A DNA stretch of 64,000 bases, taken from contig NZ_CP034448.1 of NCBI RefSeq assembly GCF_003952465.1, forward strand, positions 2,829,001 through 2,893,000. Direction: 5' to 3'. Positions 15,633 through 23,840 of this stretch are shown here, one piece after another. Under the pieces are notes generated by a model that ran no database searches, had not been told where the DNA came from, and saw only the letters and a program-made list of their open reading frames with translations. This DNA comes from Mesorhizobium sp. M1B.F.Ca.ET.045.04.1.1 (GTDB lineage: Bacteria; Pseudomonadota; Alphaproteobacteria; Rhizobiales; Rhizobiaceae). Position 1 is the stretch's first letter. Each line of letters opens with the position of its first letter. Both the position numbers and the translations under genes were made by a program.

Positions 15633-17692
15633 CCGGCCTCTTGCGCGCTCTCTACCTGACCTTCAGCCTGGTGATCGGCTACCTGGCCTGGACACTCTGC
15701 TACGGACTAGCCTTGCAGCTGATCTATCGCGATGGCCGCATGCTGAGCGCCACCATCACCGCCGATCTGCTGGCGCCAGTGCGGCAGCTGATGGCTTATC
15801 CGGACTCGGGCGTGCTTCGCTCGGTGGCGTTTGCCGCGATCGTACCCGCACTCTTCGGTGCGGCCCTGGTAGCCTATGCAGGGCTTCGCCCGGTTTCACA
15901 CCCGCTTGGCGATGCGCGGTTCCAGGATGCCATGTCGCTTCGCAGGGCAGGGTGGTTCGGCAAAAAGGGGCATATCCTTGGGCGATATGGAAAGAAGATC
16001 CTGCGCGTCGATGATGAGCGGCATCATCTGGTGATCGGGCCGACGCGCTCCGGCAAGGGCGCCGGCTATGTTGTGCCGAACGCGCTCACCTATGAAGGCT
16101 CGATGGTCGTCACCGATCTCAAGGGCGAGATCTTCAAAAGCACGGCCGGCTATCGCAAGTCGAAAGGCAACCAGGTCTTTTTGTTCGCGCCGGGCTCGGC
16201 AAGGACGCATCGCTACAATCCGCTTGATTTCATCCGCACCGACCGCGGCGAGCGCACCACCGACATCCAGAACATTGCTTCGATCCTGGTGCCGGAGACG
16301 GTAGACTCCGAGAATGCGATCTGGCAGGCGACGGCCCAGCAGATCATGGCCGGCGTGATCAGCTATGTCTGCGAGAGCGTCTATTATGAGGGCCGGCGAA
16401 ACCTCGCCGAGGTGAACTCCTTCTTCAACAGCGGCGTCGACCTGCAGGCGCTGATGGCAGCCGTCAGGGAGAGCGAGCCTTACCTGTCGCGCTTCACGCT
16501 GGAAAGTTTCAACGCCTATCTTGCGCTGTCGGAGCGCGCGGCCGCGTCGGCGCTGCTCGATATCCAGAAGGCGTTGCGCCCGTTTCGCAACGAGCGCATT
16601 GCGGCTGCGACGAGCGTCACGGACATGGACCTGCGTGCGCTCAAGCATCGGCCGATCACCATCTACCTGTCTCCCGGCATCACCGACATCACGCTGCTGA
16701 AACCGCTCTTGGCCTTGTTCGTGCAGCAGTTGCTCGATCTCTTGATGCTGGATCACGCAAACCTGCCGGTACCTGTCTATTTCCTGCTCGACGAGTTCCG
16801 GCAGCTGAAGAAGATGAGCGAGATCACCACGAAGCTGCCTTATGTCGCTGGTTACAACATCAAGATTGCCTTCGTCATCCAGGACCTGAAGAACCTCGAC
16901 GAGATCTATGGCGAGACGGCGCGCCATTCGCTGATGGGCAACTGCGGCTATCAGCTGGTATACGGGGCCAACGATCAGGTGACGGCGGAAACCATCTCGA
17001 AGAGCCTCGGCAAGCGGACGGTGCGTTACACGACGGAGTCGCGATCGATCGAGCTGATGGGGTTGCATCGCCGCACCAAGGTCGAGCAGCTTCGCGAACG
17101 CGACCTGATGATGCCGCAGGAGGTTCGCCAGCTCTCTGCCGACAAAATTGTGATCCTGGCCGAGGCGCAGGCGCCGGTGCTTGCCGACAAGCTTCGCTTC
17201 TTCCGCCAGAAGCCCTTCCACCGGATGGAAGCGTTCTCGAGGGCACACACGCCTGAGGTCCCCGCGGTCGAGCTGATGCCGCCAACGACGGTGCCGGCGC
17301 TGACAGAAACCTACAGGAGAGGTTTGGACGTCCGCGAGCCGGACCCTGCGGCTCCCGTCCAGTCGTCGACCGGGAGCACACAGTTTGCCAGCGGCCAACC
17401 GTCTTCGGCTCTGCTGTATAACGCGGCGCGGCCAGCGAGCTCACCGGCGTCTTTGTCGGCAGGTCCTGCCTCGCGGTCGGGAGCTGCCGTATCGATTGGA
17501 GAAGAGGAGAGCCTTTTCTCCGACGAAACGAAGGCTCGATTGCTCGAAGCCAATTTCACCAGGGCCGCCCGGAAGTTGCGGAAAATCGTTCGCGAGAAAT
17601 CTAAAGCAGAAGGAGGCATTTCCGGCCGCGACTGGGGGGCTATTTTCGATGCGACCGTGCCGGACCCCGCCGAGCAGATGTCGCTGGATTAG
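15629..17692 (+). CDS. virD4: VirD4 type IV coupling protein
   Basis: 687 residues. Two N-terminal membrane segments (about residues 8-30 and 68-88) precede the TraG/VirD4 ATPase domain with Walker A IGPTRSGKGAGYV (about residue 137) and Walker B VYFLLDEFRQL (about residue 383). A Ser/Ala/Pro-rich linker leads to a helical C-terminal tail that is longer than in minimal members. The protein recruits DNA-relaxase or effector substrates to the channel. It is the last gene of the operon, and no relaxase follows. Confidence 0.95.
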   Translation: MTGLLRALYLTFSLVIGYLAWTLCYGLALQLIYRDGRMLSATITADLLAPVRQLMAYPDSGVLRSVAFAAIVPALFGAALVAYAGLRPVSHPLGDARFQDAMSLRRAGWFGKKGHILGRYGKKILRVDDERHHLVIGPTRSGKGAGYVVPNALTYEGSMVVTDLKGEIFKSTAGYRKSKGNQVFLFAPGSARTHRYNPLDFIRTDRGERTTDIQNIASILVPETVDSENAIWQATAQQIMAGVISYVCESVYYEGRRNLAEVNSFFNSGVDLQALMAAVRESEPYLSRFTLESFNAYLALSERAAASALLDIQKALRPFRNERIAAATSVTDMDLRALKHRPITIYLSPGITDITLLKPLLALFVQQLLDLLMLDHANLPVPVYFLLDEFRQLKKMSEITTKLPYVAGYNIKIAFVIQDLKNLDEIYGETARHSLMGNCGYQLVYGANDQVTAETISKSLGKRTVRYTTESRSIELMGLHRRTKVEQLRERDLMMPQEVRQLSADKIVILAEAQAPVLADKLRFFRQKPFHRMEAFSRAHTPEVPAVELMPPTTVPALTETYRRGLDVREPDPAAPVQSSTGSTQFASGQPSSALLYNAARPASSPASLSAGPASRSGAAVSIGEEESLFSDETKARLLEANFTRAARKLRKIVREKSKAEGGISGRDWGAIFDATVPDPAEQMSLD

Positions 17693-17849
17693 CATCGGCT
17701 GTAGGCGCGGCGACAAGCAGCGAATCCCGATCCTGGGCGAGCACTGAAAACCAGTTCACGCAGATGATGAACATTCGAACTGAAACAGCTGAGGTTCACG
17801 GCAACTCGAAGATGAACATGCCGCCATGGTTGGCTTTACAGCACGTCCA

Positions 17850-18125
17850 TCATCCGACGCGGCTGTCTTGCAACAGCGGTGAAATGGCCAACAGCCTCTT
17901 GACCCTCTCGAGTTTAAGCAGTGTCAGTCTCCGCAACGAATTTTCGAAGCTCTCTTGCTTGTTCTCGACGACGAAAACAAGTGTGATGAAATCGAGCAGA
18001 AATTCGTCGATTGCTGACGCCAATGATTCAGAGGTCCTGAAACGAGCAAGAAGGTTTCTTGCCTGTTCGATACCGTCGGCATTTGCGGGGCCGATCAGCG
18101 CTTCGACAGCTTCGAGATTTTTCAA
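17850..18125 (-). CDS. Small helical protein, unknown function
   Basis: A 91-residue, leucine-rich, mostly helical protein without cysteines or membrane segments. The TTG start at 18125 is preceded by GGAGG six bases upstream, which supports translation. It is convergent with virD4 and has lower GC than the secretion operon. No family is recognised. Confidence 0.5.
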   Translation of the reverse strand: MKNLEAVEALIGPANADGIEQARNLLARFRTSESLASAIDEFLLDFITLVFVVENKQESFENSLRRLTLLKLERVKRLLAISPLLQDSRVG

Positions 18126-18331
18126 GGAAAGCCTCCAAACCGCGCCATCAACTCCGCTGGTTGCGAAAGGTTCCCGTATCGAAACCGGCGGACGCTGGAA
18201 TGCTTACGAGAAGCGTTGCAGGCAAGGCGGCAGTCAAGCAGATTCGGCAGTCGACGCTTATCGAATATGAAATTTCACGCAGTCTGCGACAGACAGATAT
18301 CCCGATGGATCCGCCGAGGTCCTCCTTGGCT

Positions 18332-18384
18332 GAAAGAAAGCGGCCGGCGCTGGCTTGTCCCGATAGGCAGCCAGCGCCGGCCGC
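18332..18384 (-). terminator. Strong hairpin, minus-strand intrinsic terminator
   Basis: A perfect 16-bp inverted repeat (18340-18355 with 18369-18384) has a 13-base loop. On the minus strand the stem is followed directly by TTTCTTTC. It must end a minus-strand transcript that starts at higher coordinates, but no protein gene is evident there. See also the second terminator at 18429. Confidence 0.6.
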
Positions 18385-18428
18385 GCGAACTCAGGTCCGC
18401 CACGCGGCCACGACGCCGGCCCTGAATC

Positions 18429-18453
18429 AAAAACGCAGCCCTGCGGGGCTGCG
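18429..18453 (-). terminator. Second minus-strand intrinsic terminator
   Basis: An 8-bp GC-rich stem (18434-18441 with 18446-18453) has a 4-base loop and is followed on the minus strand by TTTTTGATT. It lies 45 bases upstream, in transcript orientation, of the larger hairpin at 18340-18384. Two terminators in tandem suggest a short, probably non-coding, minus-strand transcript. Confidence 0.55.
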
Positions 18454-18496
18454 CGCCGTTTGTAGTTACCAAAACTCACGAGATTTGAGGTTGAGT

Positions 18497-18512
18497 ATTA
18501 GTTGTCGCTAAC
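18497..18512. promoter_or_regulatory. ATTAG-N6-CTAA dyad, candidate operator (copy 3)
   Basis: ATTAG ttgtcg CTAAC matches the copies at 512 and 2381 at nine of ten arm positions with the same 6-base spacer. It lies about 45 bases before the minus-strand terminator pair and 128 bases before the small plus-strand gene at 18640, so either transcript could be controlled. Confidence 0.4.
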
Positions 18513-18639
18513 TAATGCGGCATTGGCTTTTTTGCGCAAAATTTAGGCACACAGTCGTGACGTACATCGCTGATATCGACAAAAATATCGGACGGGGATG
18601 TAGTTTTACCGGAATCTCAATCGAAGATGCAATAATGGC

Positions 18640-18786
18640 ATGTTCGCGGTGGAACTGTGGGAAATGGATGGGTTGCCCAAAGACGCAGAGCCAACCGACG
18701 AACAGCGCGCAGCAGCCAAAGTTTGGTATGCGGCCGAGCAGGCCGCCTGTGAGGATGCTGTGCCGGATGGCCGGAAGACAGGGTAG
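18640..18786 (+). CDS. 48-residue hypothetical protein
   Basis: The ATG at 18640 opens 48 codons with acidic, soluble composition (MFAVELWEMDGLPKDAEPTD at the start) and a TAG at 18784. It heads a short run of plus-strand genes that overlap or lie within a few bases of one another (18640-19623), which is the main reason to accept it. No family is recognised. Confidence 0.4.
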   Translation: MFAVELWEMDGLPKDAEPTDEQRAAAKVWYAAEQAACEDAVPDGRKTG

Positions 18787-18800
18787 TCCGACATCGGGCT

Positions 18801-19276
18801 TTGAGCACCGGGCCGGAGGAGCCGAAGGTGAAGACGGCCAACTTGGCCACCGGGCCTGACCGCAAGCGGCTCTACCCGGAGATCATCACTCGCTTGGAAA
18901 CAGCCACCGGCCCGGACCGGCGGCTCGACATCGACATCTGCTATGTGATGGGCTGGGTCAACGAACCAGCACGGCGGAAGAGGTCGCCGAATTGGGTCTG
19001 CCCTATCTCACCGCCGATCTGGCCAAGGTCGCCGAATTCACCCGGAAATCCCTCAAGGACTGGACGGTCGAGATCGACCATGACCCTTGCGATGCACGCA
19101 TCCTTGATCCGCAACGTGATAAAACCGGCGACGATCTGGACGACAGAAGTGTCGCCGCCTGGCGCTATTTCGGCAGGCGGCTCAACATGGAGAAACCACT
19201 GGCCAACAGCGCTATTGCGCTGACGCTCGCGGCGATTCGCCTTCAGGCTGACAGTTTCTTAGACGACGCGTGGTAA
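18801..19276 (+). pseudogene. Hypothetical protein with frameshift
   Basis: One frame from TTG 18801 encodes KTANLATGPDRKRLYPEIIT, an RLETATGPDRRLDID segment and then CYVMGWVN. From about 18960 the adjacent frame continues STAEEVAELGLPYLTADLAK, KDWTVEIDHDPCDARILDPQ and so on to TAA at 19274. The two halves read as one soluble protein of about 158 residues split by a one-base frameshift near 18955-18965. The family is not recognised. It ends inside the start of the next small gene. Confidence 0.5.
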
Positions 19277-19431
19277 AGCGCAGCCGGAGCATTCCGACGC
19301 CATCCGTCATTAACTATGACTGGCAGCCTCATCAGGTCGCGCTCCCCAACGATATCTGCACCGATCGCAACTTGACGCTGATCGGGCGTTTTCTGAGAGA
19401 ACGCCTCCCGCATGCCGGATCAGAGCCGTGA
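19270..19431 (+). CDS. 53-residue hypothetical protein
   Basis: GTG at 19270 overlaps the end of the preceding frame, and the TGA at 19429 overlaps the next GTG start (GTGA), a typical coupled-translation arrangement. The product contains VINYDWQPHQVALPND and LIGRFLRERLPHA. No family is recognised; acceptance rests on the overlaps. Confidence 0.4.
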   Translation: MVKRSRSIPTPSVINYDWQPHQVALPNDICTDRNLTLIGRFLRERLPHAGSEP

Positions 19432-19623
19432 TTGCAGTTTGGGACGACGGCAAACAGGAACAGTGGCGGCTGCATTGCTTTGCGCGCCCCCGAAGCCGCC
19501 GCTGCCTTTCTGGGTCACTTTGGAGGCGTCGCCTTCGACCCGAAGCGGGACGGGGAGAGGGCGCACGCGGCGTCTGGCGGCGTCAAGGAGCCTATGAACG
19601 AATTCTGGAGCTTGGACCGCTGA
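19428..19623 (+). pseudogene. Small hypothetical protein with homopolymer frameshift
   Basis: GTG at 19428 begins IAVWDDGKQEQWRLHCFARP. A run of five C (19487-19491) then shifts the frame, and the sensible continuation EAAAAFLGHFGGVAFDPKRD to NEFWSLDR ends at 19623 in another frame. Removing one C would give a single product of about 64 residues. It is the last member of the four-gene cluster. Function is unknown. Confidence 0.45.
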
Positions 19624-19647
19624 GCGTGCCGGAAGTCCTTCGGTAGG

Positions 19648-20238
19648 CTATGACTTCTCCGGGCGGACGGTCTCGACGGCAAGCGAGCCGATCGGCAGCG
19701 GGCGCAGCAGCTCGGCTTCGGGCTTGGTCAGGCTGAGCCATGCCACCCATTCGTGGGGCTGGAGGACGACGACTTGCCGATTGTGATAAGGCGCGACATC
19801 GGGGCCGGGATCGGTCGTGAGCATCGTAAAGGTCGGCGGTTTGTTACCGGTAGCTGCACGCCACAGCCCGGCGATCGTCATAAAGGGAGACCCGTTAAGC
19901 GTGAAGCGGTGCTTCGCCTACGGATATTTCCCGGTGAATTTGAAAAATGCAGACGCCGGCACGAGACAGCGTTTGCTATTTGCGAATTGCTGGCCTTCGG
20001 AGAGGAAATTGAATACCGGCCCGCCATTCAGGCCTGCCGGCGGAAACCCGAAGGTCATTGAAGTACGCTCTATTGCATCATCAGCCGAGCGTATGATCGG
20101 CGCCGGGTCGTTGATGCGGACATCGTCCGCCTGTGGCAAATCGAGCTCGGTTTGATGTGTCGGGATCTCGAGCGCCAGTGAGGCCATCATCCGGCAATAC
20201 TCCGCCCAGGCGATATGCTGCTCGAAATCGTTGCACAT
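19648..20238 (-). pseudogene. SRAP-family (HMCES/YedK) DNA-protein crosslink protein with in-frame TAG
   Basis: The frame from ATG 20238 starts MCNDF, the conserved Cys2 that in SRAP proteins bonds to abasic sites in single-stranded DNA. It continues to LVPASAFFKFTGKYP, where a TAG (19918-19920) occurs. The same frame resumes without shift as AKHRFTLNGSPFMTIAGLWR, includes TMLTTDPG and YHNRQVVVLQP, and ends at 19648. So one nonsense codon splits an otherwise complete protein of about 195 residues. Intact relatives normally have Lys or a similar residue there. Without suppression the product lacks the C-terminal half. Confidence 0.75.
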
Positions 20239-20364
20239 GAGAAAGTCCCAGAGACGAACTTGCGTGGTCCGGTGTGCCCATCAGTGACACGGGATCTGCG
20301 GGCTACTGGATCAACAAAAAATGCATTAAGCTAGAACGTGGTTCCTAGCGACGAGGGGTAGTCA

Positions 20365-21381
20365 ATGGGTAAGCGAATTGTCGTCTGTATCGACGGCACA
20401 TGGAACAATGCGGTCAGCCAAACCAACAGCGGTACAAATATCGACATAATATACCAATCCCTGTCAAAAAGAGATCAAACAAAGAACTATTTCCAAGGTG
20501 TTGGCGAACACGCCGGAACGCTCGGAAAATGGTTGTTTGGCGCTACCGGGAAGGGTGTCTTCCAGACGGCCAGAGCAGCATGGAAATGGGTGGCTGGAAA
20601 CCATCAGCGTGGCGACAAGATTTACATTTTTGGCTTTAGCCGGGGGGCGTTCGCGGCGCGGCATCTTGCTGGAATGATCGTCAGGCACGGCCTAAGAGGA
20701 TGGCAAGGCAATATTGAGGAGGAATTTAGGGAATGGCAGGTTAACGCGGAAAAGCCATGTCTATCCCCTCGCGAAGAGGTACATTTTCTTGGTCTTTTTG
20801 ATTGTGTCCCAGGTAACCAGATATATGTGATGAGGGACCGGTCGAGGCACCTTAATGGCAGTCGGCTTGAGCCCGGAATAAGGCATTTCCGCCATGCGAT
20901 GGCTATCCATGAACGGCGCTGGTCATTCAGGCCGATACTGTTTGAAAATACAGGAGATCAGGAGACCTTTAGCCAACTCTGGTTTCCCGGCTACCACAGC
21001 GATATCGGGGGAGGGATGAAGGTCGCGGAAGGGTTAGCATGCGTAACTCTTTGGTGGATGGTTCGCGAGGCTTATGGGCTTGATTTGGAATTCGACAATA
21101 TCGGCTGTGGCCAGCTTCATGAACACGGGCACGCACTCGGGGTGTTGCGTAGCGCTGACCCCGATCAAGAGCCGGTTTGTTCCGATTATTTGACGACAAG
21201 ATTGGGTCTCAAATACGAAAGGTCGGCGTTAGATCGCGCGAGGCAGGAGAATGTCGCCCCACCATTTCATGAGCTTGCCGACTGCCCTCGGTGTGGCGAC
21301 GAAATGTTTGACTTCTTTCTCACGGACCCGGGGCAGAGGTGGCTAAGGTCAAAGGGCCTCCTTCGAGGTGGCGCCGGATGA
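20365..21381 (+). CDS. DUF2235 alpha/beta-hydrolase-like protein
   Basis: 338 residues starting at the ATG after GAGGGGT. The N-terminus KRIVVCIDGTWNNA and the nucleophile elbow IFGFSRGAFAARHLAGM (about residues 91-107) are diagnostic of DUF2235, a family that includes Tle1-type phospholipase effectors of type VI secretion. HSDIGGG (about residue 212) fits the conserved Asp region. No VgrG, PAAR or other type VI gene is nearby, so an effector role cannot be claimed. The base composition is lower in GC than its neighbours, suggesting recent acquisition. Confidence 0.8.
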   Translation: MGKRIVVCIDGTWNNAVSQTNSGTNIDIIYQSLSKRDQTKNYFQGVGEHAGTLGKWLFGATGKGVFQTARAAWKWVAGNHQRGDKIYIFGFSRGAFAARHLAGMIVRHGLRGWQGNIEEEFREWQVNAEKPCLSPREEVHFLGLFDCVPGNQIYVMRDRSRHLNGSRLEPGIRHFRHAMAIHERRWSFRPILFENTGDQETFSQLWFPGYHSDIGGGMKVAEGLACVTLWWMVREAYGLDLEFDNIGCGQLHEHGHALGVLRSADPDQEPVCSDYLTTRLGLKYERSALDRARQENVAPPFHELADCPRCGDEMFDFFLTDPGQRWLRSKGLLRGGAG

Positions 21382-21532
21382 AGAACCCGTTGGCAGCGGG
21401 GGAGGCCCTCTTTTATCCGCAAGCATCGCGTGTTGGGCTTCACGCGCTGTGGGGGCGAACTCTAGAATAACTACCAGGGGTTGTCGCCAGATGGCGGCAC
21501 GGATAGACAGCTTCTCGAACGTGCGTTTTGCC

Positions 21533-21651
21533 GACCTGGTGGTGATGGCGGAGCGGCTGCACCCGATCCCATTCCGAACTCGGCCGTGAAACGCTCCAGC
21601 GCTGATGGTACTTCGTCTCAAGACGCGGGAGAGTAGGTCGCTGCCAGGTCT
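21533..21651 (+). rRNA. rrf: Orphan 5S ribosomal RNA gene
   Basis: About 119 bases match the rhizobial 5S rRNA pattern. The terminal stem GACCTGG/CCAGGTC pairs perfectly, CCGATCCCATTCCGAACTCG is the conserved loop B/C region, and GGTACTTCGTCTCAAGACGC and GGGAGAGTAGGTCGCTGCC are the conserved 3' half. No 23S or 16S sequence precedes it, so it is isolated. It is followed by a hairpin. Whether it is expressed is unknown. Confidence 0.85.
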
Positions 21652-21673
21652 GCCAAGCGCACGTTCAACTCAC

Positions 21674-21696
21674 ATCCGGATCAAACGGATCCGGAT
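21674..21696 (+). terminator. Hairpin downstream of the orphan 5S rRNA
   Basis: A perfect 9-bp stem (ATCCGGATC with GATCCGGAT) with a 5-base loop is followed by a pyrimidine-rich stretch. The position 22 bases after the 5S gene suggests a remnant of the rRNA operon terminator. Confidence 0.5.
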
Positions 21697-22074
21697 TGAG
21701 ACCAATCTTCTTCTTACGGTTTTTGATGCCTGTCGTTGCCCCGAAAGCCCAAAAACCAAACGGTCGTGTCCCGTCGGGTGGTGTAGCTGAGGGTTATGAA
21801 GCCGCTCGCGAGCGCGTTTAGTAGCGCTGCAGACTGTCGAAAGCCGCATTCGGACACCGCTTTGCGCCTCAAGCAATTTCGGCATTGCGGTTTGGAACCG
21901 CACTAAATCCAGAGCTTCCTCAGTAGAGCTAATAGAGAGCTCTGGGAGCGGCAGCTAACGTGACTAAATGGCTGATAAGGCAACATTATCATTCGTTTTA
22001 TAGCGCCGACAGGCTGTGCGTTTTGCGCCGAAAATCATCGCCAAAAGCGCACGACCGCTTTACCCTCCAAACAC
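21697..22074. other. Gene-poor stretch before DUF1403
   Basis: No credible gene is visible. The sequence is AT-richer towards its end and probably carries the promoter for the DUF1403-scpB genes, but no clear -35/-10 pair was identified. Confidence 0.4.
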
Positions 22075-23031
22075 ATGATTCGCCTCGATCCCGCGACCGC
22101 CAGCTCCGTCGCCGCGCCACCGACCGTCCCAGCCTGGGCGCTCGCCGACGACGTGCGCAGCGATAGCGACGCCGCCTTCCAAGCCGGCGCCGCCCTGGCT
22201 TCGCTCGACACGCTGGCTCGGGCGCAGCCGGCCTGGGCCGGCGCCTGGCGGCAGCGGCTGGCGCTCAACTGCGCCGCCGCCAGCATGCGGCTCGCCGGCC
22301 GCGCCGAGGACGCGGCCTGCCTGCGCGATGCCTGGCAGCTTTGCCCGGCCGGCGCCGACCCCGGTCCCGCCGGCGCCATCTATGGCGCCTGGCGCCAGCT
22401 GGCGCTGCAGCCGCCGGCGGTCAGCGCCGATCGGCTGGCAAAAGTGGCCGAGATGCTCGGGCTCGCCTGGGACGATGAGGCTCTCGCCGACCTCTGCACG
22501 CAGATCGAAGACGTGGCGGGGTCGCAGCGGCCGGCACCGTTCGCCGCGGCGGCAATCGCCGCCCATGTCCTAGCCACCCGCCCCGATGCCGAGCTGTTCG
22601 CCTTGTGGCTCGCCGATCTGGTGCTGGCGCAAAGTCTGCATTGGCCGCGCCCGCTGCCGCTGTTGATGGCGCAGGCCTTTGGCCCGGCGTTCCGCACCGA
22701 GGGCGGCGGCGGCAAGCGCATCCGACCCGGCGAAAAAAGCTTTGAGCGCTCGGTCTGCGTTGCGCTGGTTCATGCAGTAGCCGATGCCTGCCGGCTGGCC
22801 AGCGAACTGTGGCGCCGCGCCGAAAAACTCCTGGCGGTGTCCCCAAAACTGCGCGCCAAAGGCGCCAGCGACGTGATTTTTTTGCTCCTGAATGAAGATG
22901 CCGTCGCCGGATCCCTGACGACCAAGAACCTGTCGCGTTTTGCGGCGCGACGACTGTTCGAGCGGCTGCAACACCTCGAGGTTGTGCGCGAGCTGTCGGG
23001 TCGCACCAGCTTCCGGCTGTTTGGGCTGTAG
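22075..23031 (+). CDS. DUF1403 family protein
   Basis: 318 residues, rich in Ala and Leu and mostly helical. Segments such as VPAWALADDVRSDSDAAFQA, ASLDTLARAQPAWAGAWRQR and the C-terminal LSRFAARRLFERLQHLEVVR identify DUF1403, a family of unknown function seen on rhizobial plasmids and symbiosis islands. It sits two bases upstream of an scpB-like gene, a pairing I recall from rhizobial accessory replicons. A role in chromosome or plasmid organisation is inferred only from that partner. Confidence 0.8.
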   Translation: MIRLDPATASSVAAPPTVPAWALADDVRSDSDAAFQAGAALASLDTLARAQPAWAGAWRQRLALNCAAASMRLAGRAEDAACLRDAWQLCPAGADPGPAGAIYGAWRQLALQPPAVSADRLAKVAEMLGLAWDDEALADLCTQIEDVAGSQRPAPFAAAAIAAHVLATRPDAELFALWLADLVLAQSLHWPRPLPLLMAQAFGPAFRTEGGGGKRIRPGEKSFERSVCVALVHAVADACRLASELWRRAEKLLAVSPKLRAKGASDVIFLLLNEDAVAGSLTTKNLSRFAARRLFERLQHLEVVRELSGRTSFRLFGL

Positions 23032-23033
23032 CG

Positions 23034-23816
23034 ATGGGCCAAGCCTCCGTCCGCCGCAAGCCGAACGATCAGCCGGCACTGCTGGATACCGAGCTCGAGC
23101 ACCTGCCGCCGGAACTGCGCTGGCGCGAGTGGATGGGCCGCGTCGAAGCGGTCATTTTTGCGGCCAGCGAACCGGTGACACGTAGTGTCCTCGCGCGGGT
23201 GGTGGGAAGAAACTGCAATATCGATCTGATCATCGACGACATTCGCGCCGAGCTCGCCGGCCGCCCTTATGAGCTGGTCGCGGTCGCCGGCGGGTGGCAG
23301 CACCGCACCAAAAAGGTTTTTGGCGACGTCATCCACGCCGCATTCGGCCAGCAGGGCGCCGACGGGTCAAAAGAACTGTCGCAGTCGGAGGCGCTCGTGC
23401 TGATGTGCATCGCCTATTTCCAGCCGATCACCCGCGGCGAGCTGTCTTCCTTCTTCGGCAAGGAGGTGTCGCGCGATCTCATCGGCGTGCTGCGCGGACA
23501 GGATCTCATCGCCTCGGGGCCGCGCAGCCCACAGCCGGGCGCGCCCTACACCTATGTGACGACCAAGAACTTCCTGTCGCAGTTCGGGCTCGACACGCTG
23601 CGGCAGCTGCCGGATTTTGAGGCGCTCGAGGACGCAGGGCTGCTGTCGAAGGAAAAGCTTCTGGCGGGAGATATTCCGACCGGATTGGTGAGCGGGAAGA
23701 GCGACGGGGACGACGAAGAGCCGTACACAGAGGTCTTTGAAGATGAAATGCCTTCTGGGGTGCTCTCTGAATCTCGTCCTCAGCGTCAGGTTCCAATCCA
23801 CCATCAGGATGAATGA
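23034..23816 (+). CDS. ScpB-like (kite) subunit of SMC-type complexes
   Basis: 260 residues with the ScpB pattern of two winged helices: VEAVIFAASEPVTRSVLARV, YELVAVAGGWQHRTKK, LSQSEALVLMCIAYFQPITR and a second wing with TTKNFLSQFGLDTLRQLPDF. Housekeeping ScpB joins ScpA and Smc, but neither is encoded here, so this is a stand-alone accessory copy. The acidic tail after residue 220 and the last 16 residues look less conserved and may come from a junction with the downstream gene. It is coupled to DUF1403 upstream (2-base gap), and 24 bases separate it from the nuclease-STAND gene. Confidence 0.82.
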   Translation: MGQASVRRKPNDQPALLDTELEHLPPELRWREWMGRVEAVIFAASEPVTRSVLARVVGRNCNIDLIIDDIRAELAGRPYELVAVAGGWQHRTKKVFGDVIHAAFGQQGADGSKELSQSEALVLMCIAYFQPITRGELSSFFGKEVSRDLIGVLRGQDLIASGPRSPQPGAPYTYVTTKNFLSQFGLDTLRQLPDFEALEDAGLLSKEKLLAGDIPTGLVSGKSDGDDEEPYTEVFEDEMPSGVLSESRPQRQVPIHHQDE

Positions 23817-23840
23817 TCCTGCGGCCGGCGAAACACAGCG

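Noticed and set aside
15896..17398. A 500-codon minus-strand frame opposite virD4
   Set aside because: It is a shadow of the VirD4 gene, with arginine- and histidine-rich composition and no recognisable domain.
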